Assembly (NCBI GenBank): GCA_902772585.1
Contig: CACYBB010000004.1
Location: 62,001 to 126,000, forward strand
DNA from: an uncultured Bacteroidales bacterium
GTDB taxonomy: Bacteria > Bacteroidota > Bacteroidia > Bacteroidales > Bacteroidaceae
Reading direction: 5' to 3'
DNA: 64,000 nucleotides
Under the pieces are notes generated by a model. That model worked only from the letters and a program-made list of their open reading frames with translations, was not told where the DNA came from and searched no databases. Numbering within the stretch: position 1 is the stretch's first letter; each line of letters begins with the position of its first letter. Made by a program: the position numbers and the translations under genes. This document shows, in pieces, positions 51,707 to 59,477 of the stretch.

Positions 51707-52939
51707 TCATGCAAAGAAAAGATAACAAATGGCTATAGCCGCCAAGATACCTGCCAAGTCTGCCAACAGACCACAGGTGACTGCATGGCGCGTCTTCGAC
51801 ACACCTACCGAACCGAAATAGACCGCCAGAATATAGAAGGTGGTATCTGTAGAGCCCTGGAATACCGATGCCAGCCGGCCCACAAACGAGTCTGCACCAT
51901 AGGTCGTCATCGCATCCACCATCATACCACGGGCACCACTACCCGACAGCGGTTTCATCAGTGCCGTAGGCATGGCATCCACCCACTGGGCATCAACACC
52001 ACAGGCATCGACACCGGCACGCAGGCCGCCAATCAGCATATCCATGGCACCACTGGCGCGAAAAACGCCGATTCCAACGAGAATAGCCACCAGATAGGGG
52101 ATGATGCGCACGGCTGTGGTAAAACCATCCTTAGCACCCTCGATAAAAGCATCATAGACATTGATCTTCTTACGCACTCCAGCCACGATGAAACCGGTAA
52201 TAATCGTCATCAACAGGATGTTAGCCACTGTCGTACTCCAGACATTCATCGTTTCTGAGTCCATCTGAGAGAACGCCCAGATGACACCTGCCACCAACGT
52301 ACATGCTCCACCCAACGTGAGCAGCATGGTACGGTTCAGTAGGTTGATGCGCTGGAACAGCGAGGTAACAACGACACCCACCACTGTTGAGAAGAACGTC
52401 GCCAGCAAGATAGGGATAAAGATGTCGGTGGGATGTGCTGCACCCATCTGTGCACGATACACCATGATACTCACCGGTATGAGCGTCAGACCACTAGTAT
52501 TCAGCACCAGGAACATAATCATGGGGTTCGAGGCAGTATCCTTCTTCGTATTCAACTCCTGCATCTGCTCCATGGCCTTCAATCCCAATGGTGTGGCGGC
52601 ATTGTCCAACCCCAACATATTGGCGGCGATGTTCATAAAGATGCTACCTGTCACTGGGTGTCCTTTGGGAATGTCTGGAAAGAGTTTGGTGAACACAGGC
52701 GACAGCAGGCGTGCCAGCACATTGACCACCCCGCCCTTTTCACCAATCTTCATCACACCCATCCAGAGCGACAGCACACCTGTCAGACCCAAGGATATCT
52801 CAAAGGCCGTCTTCGACGAGCTAAAGGTAGAGTCCATCATGGCAGGGAAGACCTCAAAGTCTCCCCAGAACACCAGTTTCACCGTTGCTATAACGAAAGC
52901 AACGAGAAAGAAAGCTACCCAGATATAATTCAGTACCAT
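51707..52939 (-). CDS. SpmA-SpmB-type fused nucleoside-recognition membrane protein
   Basis: About 410 residues from ATG 52937-52939 (MVLNYIWVAFFLVAFVIATV). Two tandem Gate/nucleoside-recognition domains with many membrane helices. First half has MGVMKIGEKGGVV and NIAANMLGLDNAATPLGLKA, as in SpmA; second half has GAKDGFTTAVRIIPYLVAIL and PTALMKPLSGSGARGMM, as in SpmB. Spore genes in Firmicutes, these fused forms are widespread in non-sporulating Bacteroidetes with unknown transport role. The longer frame to 52990 would contain the promoter at 52948-52979. With this promoter the leader is only about five bases. Confidence 0.9.
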   Translation of the reverse strand: MVLNYIWVAFFLVAFVIATVKLVFWGDFEVFPAMMDSTFSSSKTAFEISLGLTGVLSLWMGVMKIGEKGGVVNVLARLLSPVFTKLFPDIPKGHPVTGSIFMNIAANMLGLDNAATPLGLKAMEQMQELNTKKDTASNPMIMFLVLNTSGLTLIPVSIMVYRAQMGAAHPTDIFIPILLATFFSTVVGVVVTSLFQRINLLNRTMLLTLGGACTLVAGVIWAFSQMDSETMNVWSTTVANILLMTIITGFIVAGVRKKINVYDAFIEGAKDGFTTAVRIIPYLVAILVGIGVFRASGAMDMLIGGLRAGVDACGVDAQWVDAMPTALMKPLSGSGARGMMVDAMTTYGADSFVGRLASVFQGSTDTTFYILAVYFGSVGVSKTRHAVTCGLLADLAGILAAIAICYLFFA

Positions 52940-52947
52940 AGTGCCTG

Positions 52948-52979
52948 CAAAGGTAACACATTTTTCTGAAACGAACAAA
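52948..52979 (-). promoter_or_regulatory. Promoter of the SpmAB-helicase operon
   Basis: Minus strand: TTTG (52976-52979), 20 bases, TACCTTTG (52948-52955). The predicted start of transcription is only a few bases before the ATG. Confidence 0.72.
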
Positions 52980-53013
52980 AAAAAGAGCAACTACATCACG
53001 CAGCCACTCTTTT
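52977..53013 (-). terminator. Terminator after the leftward LruC-type gene
   Basis: Minus strand: AAAAGAG (53007-53013) pairs with CTCTTTT (52981-52987), with partly wobble-paired inner stem, followed by a T run (A run 52977-52984). It abuts the SpmAB promoter. Confidence 0.6.
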
Positions 53014-53047
53014 CACAATTTTTTTTAGTATTTGATGATTGTTATTT

Positions 53048-55282
53048 TCACCATATTATTACCTGACCGTCAATCGGATGGTTGTACCAATCCGTATCAG
53101 TGGTCATATCAACGGCCCAATTAGCAAACTTATTGTAAGCGTCATTGATATTAGTACGCTCATTAGCCCAGAACCACTTACCCTCAGCATTACCTGTAAC
53201 AGTAACACGGAAAGGAGCTTCACCTTGTTTTGGAGCCTCTACAAGGACTTCCTCACCATTCTTCTTGGTTACTAGAATCTTGATGTCCAGCTTGTCAACA
53301 GTCTCACCTTCAGGAACGGTTACTGTTCCCAGCACAGCTAGAGGCATCTTAACAAACTTCTTGGTATTGTCACCGAAGGCACCATAGGTATGAACCTCCT
53401 CACCAAGCTGCTCATTACCACAGAACACTTTCTGCTGTAAGGTACCACCAATGGCACAAAGTTCTACTGTAGATACCCCGTTGGCATCAGGATAGCTGAC
53501 ACGGACTACTACGTCGTTGAAGTCGAAGTCGTCGCTGGTCCCCATATCCTCGAAAGCGAAGTAAACATACTGCTTGGGATCAGGAGGCGTAACACCACCA
53601 TTATAGCCTGGATTACAAGCTGTAGCCTGAATCGTAATATTGGCAGCATCACCAAATCTGGCTACCTTGGCATTTCCCTTGATAGCGATATAGGGATACT
53701 GACCAGACCAGCCATTGGGGAAATGACTATCGGATGCCACATAGAGGTTTCCCCCATAGGTCACCTCATAGCCCTGTTCGGCTGCGCCAGCGACAATCTC
53801 CTTAGCATGGAATACGGCATAGTCACCTTTCTCAGGACCATAGATACCATAGTTGGCCTTCGTAGCGTTCATTGTCGCGGTCTCTGTCACCTCAAAGACA
53901 GAACCAGCACCCATATAGATGTAGAACGGACCACCGTTGAATGAGCTCCAACCAGTAGTGTAGCTCTTTGCCCAGTTACCACCGCCATTGAAGTACTTCG
54001 TGACGACACCTGAGCCAGCATCCATCTTAAAGTTACCGTTACCTGGATTATCACCAAGGTTAATATTGAAGTCTTCGTCAACCGTCAGACGGCAGTTGTT
54101 AATAACCTCGTCACTGGCAGCATTGTAAATGAAGTTGCCGGTATGATACTGGCCATTGTTCACCCAGGTATTGTCATTGCTGTTGACAAAGGTAGTGCCG
54201 CTAATCGTGATGTTAGCATTATTCTCAACCTTACCACTACCTGCAGTATTCAGGTCGGCAGCAGTAATTGTACCGTTATTCTCGATAACAGAAAGCGTGT
54301 TCTCAACAGAAATCTTACCGCTAACCGTCACCGTACCGCCATTCACCAACCAGCTATCACTGTTGGTAGAGAGCTTGCTTGTCACAATAGTACCGTGATT
54401 GAAGATATGCAGACCATTGTTGAGCTTCAATTCGCCATTGGCTACCAACTTGGCGCCTTCAGCGATATAGATATTGGTGTATTGCTGCAAGTTGCCAGAA
54501 CCATTATTTTCAGCAAGGGTGAGCGTAGCTCCTTTTACCAAGTACAACTCAGAATGACCATCGAAATAGAAGCTTCGATTGCTAAAGTCGCAATTGCCCT
54601 TGATATATAACACACCACCAGAGCGGTCTTGCCAGTTGCCTTCAGCGGTAGCAGCACCCCAAATATTGAGCTCGCCCTGCCAAGTCTCATCGATATAGTT
54701 GTTACAACGACCCACATTCTGTGTCAGTTTCCCAACTCCTGCGGGAACGTCGTCCAGGAACTTGCTGGCATCGGCATCTTCAGGGAAGGTGAAGCTGGGT
54801 TGGATGGCACGACGAGCAGGAGCATTGTTGGCTGACTCGCTGGCGTAGAACTTCACGCTGACCTCCGACTCAGAGGCATCAAAGCTCATATTGTCAATGA
54901 TATAGCCCTCGTCATCAAGTATCGTGGCATAGAGCGTGGTAACATTTTGCGGACGTATCAACGTTGCTGTTACTTGCTGACCAGCATCAACGACAGACTC
55001 ATAAAGAGGAGCTACGGTGTTTCCAAACGGATTGGCCGAATAGATTTTCAGTGTTCCGGCTTTGACCACCGAGACACTCACCTGCGTCGTCACCGCCGTA
55101 TTCCATGTCTGATTGTCATCAATGTTACGACCCTCCAAGACTATAGTCTTGAAGTTTGAGCCATATTCCTCGGCAAACTGCTGGGCCGCACTACCAGATA
55201 TCTTCCATGCATCATGTGTACAACCAGCGACCAAGACTGTTCCCATTAGAAGGGCTGCTCCTTTCATCAAATACTTCTTCAT
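53048..55282 (-). CDS. LruC-type lipoprotein (DUF4842), leftward paralogue
   Basis: 744 residues, lipoprotein signal ending LVAGC (Cys21). N-terminal domain (about 25-160) with VSVSVVKAGTLKIYSANPFG. The middle (about 180-560) is a repetitive beta-helix-like region rich in Asn, Gly and NxGTV turns (VNGGTVTVSGKISVEN, NNGTITAADLNTAG). The C-terminal LruC domain has YFAFEDMGTSDDFDFNDVVV, an acidic DxDxND metal-site-like motif, and ends TDWYNHPIDGQVIIW. Paralogous along its length with the divergent gene at 55430-57931. Probably a surface-exposed lipoprotein; function unknown. Confidence 0.82.
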   Translation of the reverse strand: MKKYLMKGAALLMGTVLVAGCTHDAWKISGSAAQQFAEEYGSNFKTIVLEGRNIDDNQTWNTAVTTQVSVSVVKAGTLKIYSANPFGNTVAPLYESVVDAGQQVTATLIRPQNVTTLYATILDDEGYIIDNMSFDASESEVSVKFYASESANNAPARRAIQPSFTFPEDADASKFLDDVPAGVGKLTQNVGRCNNYIDETWQGELNIWGAATAEGNWQDRSGGVLYIKGNCDFSNRSFYFDGHSELYLVKGATLTLAENNGSGNLQQYTNIYIAEGAKLVANGELKLNNGLHIFNHGTIVTSKLSTNSDSWLVNGGTVTVSGKISVENTLSVIENNGTITAADLNTAGSGKVENNANITISGTTFVNSNDNTWVNNGQYHTGNFIYNAASDEVINNCRLTVDEDFNINLGDNPGNGNFKMDAGSGVVTKYFNGGGNWAKSYTTGWSSFNGGPFYIYMGAGSVFEVTETATMNATKANYGIYGPEKGDYAVFHAKEIVAGAAEQGYEVTYGGNLYVASDSHFPNGWSGQYPYIAIKGNAKVARFGDAANITIQATACNPGYNGGVTPPDPKQYVYFAFEDMGTSDDFDFNDVVVRVSYPDANGVSTVELCAIGGTLQQKVFCGNEQLGEEVHTYGAFGDNTKKFVKMPLAVLGTVTVPEGETVDKLDIKILVTKKNGEEVLVEAPKQGEAPFRVTVTGNAEGKWFWANERTNINDAYNKFANWAVDMTTDTDWYNHPIDGQVIIW

Positions 55283-55320
55283 TTAGCTAAACAATAAGAT
55301 AAAAAACTCATTTTCGGGCA

Positions 55321-55352
55321 CAAAGGTAGCAATTTTTTCGCTAAATATCAAA
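55321..55352 (-). promoter_or_regulatory. Promoter of the leftward LruC-type gene
   Basis: Minus strand: TTTG (55349-55352), 20 bases, TACCTTTG (55321-55328). Confidence 0.75.
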
Positions 55353-55392
55353 TTTTTAACGACAAAATTGTATCAGTTAGGATTTTTTTGCT

Positions 55393-55400
55393 TATCTTTG
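55393..55400 (+). promoter_or_regulatory. -7 element of the rightward LruC-type gene
   Basis: TATCTTTG, with TTG at 55368-55370 (22-base spacing). It lies within the first codons of the longer frame from 55388, supporting the start at 55430. Confidence 0.6.
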
Positions 55401-55429
55401 CACCGAAAATATCGATATTATTAAATACT

Positions 55430-57931
55430 ATGCGCATGAAGAATCATTTTTGGATTGCTATGGCCTTGCTGTCGTTGGGAGTAACGTCATGTAAGGACGA
55501 CATCACTTTCGACCAAGAAACATACGACCAACTGGTTGATGCTGCTTTCCCTGTACAGAATGTTGACCCCACTCATCAGTGGGCTACTGTTGGTGTTGCA
55601 AACACCATCATTAACGTCAATACGGGAACGAAAGACGTCTATCAGGTAAAGATTTATGAGCAGAACCCCATCGGCTATCAGGGAACACTGAAGCTACTGG
55701 GCGAAGGACGTATTACTGACGGTGATGCCCTGAAGATGAAGATCAGCTATCAGTTGGCACAACCATGGGCCTATGTTACCTTATTCGACTCACAGAACTA
55801 CATGTCGGTCTATCCTGCCTTGATTAAGGATGGGGTGCTGAACGTAGACGTTAATAATGCGAAGACCCCTAACGCCTCACGTCGTGCAGGAATTGAGCCT
55901 AAATGGAAATTCAGTGGCATGCCCGCTGATGAAGACTTTGCCACATCGCTTCCTGACAATTACGTTACAGATGCTAATGCCAATGGTGGCGGTCAAGGCG
56001 TAAACATCGTCATCCAAAGTTCATACATTGGTTATCTGAATTTATGGAATGCTGGCAGCAATATCTATTTCCCTGCAGGCAACTGGACGGTAGGAGGCCA
56101 ATATGTCGGTGCCAATTCGCATGTTTATCTGCTGCCTGGTGCCCACGTTACATTTAACGGCGAATATAACTTGAACTCGACCAATGCTACCATGCACATT
56201 GCACAGGGAGCCACATTCAACGCGAACAGCATAAGCTATAACTTTAATCTCTATAACCGTGGCGAGATTACCACACAGATGATGACGCAGTATGCCCAAG
56301 GAACGCTCGTCAACGAGGGTACAGTGACCATTGAGCAGAATCTGAAGATAGCCAACAACATGTCGGAAGTTATCAATGCTGGCACGCTGACTGCTGCTTC
56401 AATGAGCGTTGAGGGTTCCGGCCACTTCCAGAATCTGGGTACGATGACTCTCAGTGGCGAGACCACCGTTAATAGCAACAACTGTACATGGGTTAATGAT
56501 GGCACCTATACGACAGGCTCTTTCGTTTACACTGCTGGTAGCACAGATGTTATCAACAACTGTAAACTGACATGTACCGATAAGTTCCGCATCAATTTGG
56601 GAGATACCAAGGAGAACGGATTCCAAATGAATGGTGGAGCTTCTGTCATCACAAAGAACTTTGAGTTTGAAGGTCCTGGTTATATTAAGATGGGTAGCAA
56701 TTCATTATTCCACGTTACAGAATCTGCAAAGTTCTATATAGCAAATGATGGATATGGTATATATGGTCCTGATACTGGTGCTGAAGCCGTTTTCCAGGCT
56801 AAAAAGATAGAACGCCTTAGGAGTTGGGAAACCAAGCAAGGCTTTACTGCCAACTACTTTGGACACTTGTATGTTGCAACAGACGATCATTTCAATTTCG
56901 GCTATTCTGACAAGTCTGAAGAGCAAGAAAAAGCAGGCGAAATTGGTACACAACCCTACTACCGTTTGGACGCAGCATCTGGCGCGAAGATGGTCCCATA
57001 CAATGGCGCTAAGGCAGAATTGTCAGATGCAGGTTGCGGTGCTGCTTACTCAGGCAAGCCTGACGAAGGTGGACGTGAAGAGACACCGATGTCCTATCGC
57101 TACTGCTTCGAGGACAACTTCCCCGATGTTGGTGACTACGACTTCAACGACGTAGTGCTGACCGTTACGCCAACCCTCGACGACAAGACACTGACCATCA
57201 AGGTCAGCCTCGATGCCGTGGGTGCTACCAAGACTCTTGGAGCAGCCATCCGTCTGATAGGTGTCAAGAGCGAAGACCTGGATCGCTACGAAGTAACCAA
57301 GGCTTTCCCAACGGTTGACGGCAATGGACAGGGGGACTACCACAACATCGAGCATAGCGACGGATTCGTCTTGGAAGGCCAAGAGCCCAACCTCACCGAC
57401 AATATGGTCATCGTACTCTTCAGGGATGCCCATTGGGCAATCAATCCCCAGACGCTCTCAGACGGTTCGGTAGAGCATATATTCTTTAACACCGTAAAGA
57501 AAGGTGATTACTACGAAAGAGATGTCACTCCACCTACAGCCACCTACACCCTTGTCTTCAAGGATGCAGCTAAGGCAAAGGAGATGCTCGCCACGAAACT
57601 ATACGATGTCTTTATCGTCACACCTTATAATGGCAGCTATTGGGAGGTTCACACTGTACAGTTCGGTTTCAAGACCGCTCAGGTCATCACGACCAGAAAG
57701 CCAGAACCAGGCTACTCCACTGCTTACGGCAGCAACATGCCCTGGGCTATCATGGTTCCTGGTGATTTCAAATACCCCTATGAGTGGCAGGTCATCGGTA
57801 ACAACAAAGACGGAGAAATCATCGGTGCCTATAAGGAGTCTGGTCGTTCCTTCGCTGAATGGGCTGAAAACAGCGATGACGCTACTGACTGGTACGAACA
57901 CCCCACCGCTGGTCTCGTCTACGAAAAATAG
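55430..57931 (+). CDS. LruC-type lipoprotein (DUF4842), rightward paralogue
   Basis: About 833 residues from ATG 55430 (MRMKNHFWIAMALLSLG then VTSCKDD, lipidated Cys). N-terminal domain with VDAAFPVQNVDPTHQWATVG; a beta-helix-like middle with INAGTLTAASMSVEGSGHFQ and VNDGTYTTGSFVYTAGS; a C-terminal LruC domain with YCFEDNFPDVGDYDFNDVVL and an end ATDWYEHPTAGLVYEK. Module order and several segments match the divergent neighbour (DVINNCKLT versus EVINNCRLT; FRINLGD versus FNINLGD). Likely surface lipoprotein of unknown function. Confidence 0.82.
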   Translation: MRMKNHFWIAMALLSLGVTSCKDDITFDQETYDQLVDAAFPVQNVDPTHQWATVGVANTIINVNTGTKDVYQVKIYEQNPIGYQGTLKLLGEGRITDGDALKMKISYQLAQPWAYVTLFDSQNYMSVYPALIKDGVLNVDVNNAKTPNASRRAGIEPKWKFSGMPADEDFATSLPDNYVTDANANGGGQGVNIVIQSSYIGYLNLWNAGSNIYFPAGNWTVGGQYVGANSHVYLLPGAHVTFNGEYNLNSTNATMHIAQGATFNANSISYNFNLYNRGEITTQMMTQYAQGTLVNEGTVTIEQNLKIANNMSEVINAGTLTAASMSVEGSGHFQNLGTMTLSGETTVNSNNCTWVNDGTYTTGSFVYTAGSTDVINNCKLTCTDKFRINLGDTKENGFQMNGGASVITKNFEFEGPGYIKMGSNSLFHVTESAKFYIANDGYGIYGPDTGAEAVFQAKKIERLRSWETKQGFTANYFGHLYVATDDHFNFGYSDKSEEQEKAGEIGTQPYYRLDAASGAKMVPYNGAKAELSDAGCGAAYSGKPDEGGREETPMSYRYCFEDNFPDVGDYDFNDVVLTVTPTLDDKTLTIKVSLDAVGATKTLGAAIRLIGVKSEDLDRYEVTKAFPTVDGNGQGDYHNIEHSDGFVLEGQEPNLTDNMVIVLFRDAHWAINPQTLSDGSVEHIFFNTVKKGDYYERDVTPPTATYTLVFKDAAKAKEMLATKLYDVFIVTPYNGSYWEVHTVQFGFKTAQVITTRKPEPGYSTAYGSNMPWAIMVPGDFKYPYEWQVIGNNKDGEIIGAYKESGRSFAEWAENSDDATDWYEHPTAGLVYEK

Positions 57932-57959
57932 GCTTAGTTTATACCGTACATACATCTAC

Positions 57960-57991
57960 AATGGGCGAGGGAACGTTTTCCCTTGCCCATT
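57960..57991 (+). terminator. Long hairpin after LruC-type gene
   Basis: A 14-bp stem (57960-57973 with 57978-57991, one G-U pair, four-base loop). No T run follows, so termination strength is uncertain. Confidence 0.6.
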
Positions 57992-58026
57992 ATTGATTTC
58001 TGTTAAATCCTATTAACATTTCAAGC

Positions 58027-58035
58027 GGGGGGGGG
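58027..58035 (+). repeat. Nine-G homopolymer upstream of the pilus cluster
   Basis: An uninterrupted run of nine G in an AT-rich intergenic region, 63 bases before the -7 element at 58099. Confidence 0.9.
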
Positions 58036-58098
58036 TAAATATATGTTAAATCTCCTATATTAGTAGGTGAAAAAAGACCGATATTCAAAAAAATTATC

Positions 58099-58106
58099 TA
58101 AATTTG
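58099..58106 (+). promoter_or_regulatory. -7 element of the pilus cluster
   Basis: TAAATTTG, 43 bases before ATG 58150; no TTTG at -33. Confidence 0.5.
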
Positions 58107-58149
58107 CATCAATGGTGGAAATAAATAATACATCAATCAGAAACTTTAG

Positions 58150-59415
58150 ATGTCTAAAACTATCCTACATATTCAAAAAAGCGCAGCAGTTCTCCTGTTG
58201 TTGATGTGCACACTACTTGTCTGCGCACAGCGGGATTTTCACATGACAATAGGCAACAATTTGCTCTATGATGCTACGCTAACGCCCAATCTTCGTGTAG
58301 GATTGAAACTCTCCGAGCATTGGTCAGCAGGACTTACGGCAGGCTATCGCCCGTGGCCGACAGATGAAGCAACGAATACGAAGTGGCGCCACCTGTTGCT
58401 ATCGCCAGACGTACGTTACTGGCTAAAGGGAGTCAATACGGGGCATTTCATAGGTGGCAACCTTATTTATGCACATTACAACATCGCCAACGTAGATCCG
58501 ATTATCTACAAGGTGGAAAAGAATATCCGACGTCAAGGTGACCTTGGCGCCGTAGGTGTTTTCTATGGATACTCCTGGGCTTTAGGCCGTTACTGGAACA
58601 TTGAGGCACTGATTGGTGGTGCGGTAGCATACACAAAATACGAGGCCTTTGCCTGTGGGCACTGTGGAAAGAAGCTGAAGGACGACAAGAAGGTTTTGCT
58701 CATGCCACAGGCTGCTCTGTCGATTGTTTACAACATTCCGGGTCGTCCACGTAAACCACAACATGAGCCGCAGCCCGTCATAGAGGAGCCTATAGTAGAG
58801 CCGCAGGTAGAACAGCCTATAACGCCTGCTCCAGAACCTGTCATCGAGCAGCCTGTTGTTGTTGAACAGAAGCCGGAACCCAAGACCGTCACGAAGACCA
58901 TCAGAGACACCCTGTATGTACATTTCCCATGGAGCAAGAGTGTGCTTAACGAAGACTTCCGCGAGAACCGCGAAACACTGCAGCGCATCATCGATGTTAC
59001 TCGCGAGTCGGCCATCAATGGCAACATGACCATCAAGAAGATACAGATTGTGGGCTTGGCATCTGTCGAGGGTAATACGGCATATAACGAACGCTTGGCT
59101 CATGATCGTGCTTTGGCTCTGAAACAGTATGTCCAGCAACATATTGATATTCCTAACGAGAAATTCGAGATTGTCGGTGGTGGCGAGGCTTGGGACTGGT
59201 TCCGCAAGCAACTGGTGGAGAACGTCGACCAACGTCCTGACCTGAAGAGGGCTATCGAGATTATCGATACAGCACCCAATGTCAACAACCGTAAGTGGCG
59301 TCTGCACGTCATGAACCATGGACAGACATGGGAGTATATCCGTCGCCACATCCTAAAGAATCAGCGTAACTCGGGCTACATCATCGTCTACTACGAAGAC
59401 GAAGAACAGCAGTAG
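58150..59415 (+). CDS. DUF3575/OmpA-like outer-membrane protein
   Basis: 421 residues. Signal peptide ends LLVCAQ. DUF3575-type barrel part (about 28-195): MTIGNNLLYDATLTPNLRVG, YRPWPTDEATNTKWRHLLLS, SPDVRYWLKGVNTGHFIGG. A Pro/Glu-rich linker (about 200-250, repeats of PVIEEPIVEPQVEQP type) leads to an OmpA-like peptidoglycan-associated domain (VGLASVEGNTAYNERLAHDR then ALALKQYV). In Bacteroidales such proteins are often encoded with Mfa/Fim-type pili and may anchor or assemble them. Three pilus-type genes follow in the same direction. Confidence 0.85.
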   Translation: MSKTILHIQKSAAVLLLLMCTLLVCAQRDFHMTIGNNLLYDATLTPNLRVGLKLSEHWSAGLTAGYRPWPTDEATNTKWRHLLLSPDVRYWLKGVNTGHFIGGNLIYAHYNIANVDPIIYKVEKNIRRQGDLGAVGVFYGYSWALGRYWNIEALIGGAVAYTKYEAFACGHCGKKLKDDKKVLLMPQAALSIVYNIPGRPRKPQHEPQPVIEEPIVEPQVEQPITPAPEPVIEQPVVVEQKPEPKTVTKTIRDTLYVHFPWSKSVLNEDFRENRETLQRIIDVTRESAINGNMTIKKIQIVGLASVEGNTAYNERLAHDRALALKQYVQQHIDIPNEKFEIVGGGEAWDWFRKQLVENVDQRPDLKRAIEIIDTAPNVNNRKWRLHVMNHGQTWEYIRRHILKNQRNSGYIIVYYEDEEQQ

Positions 59416-59477
59416 AGCCCTAAGAGAGAATCAATATAGAACAAACAATAATAACAATAATAACAAAACCAACAACG

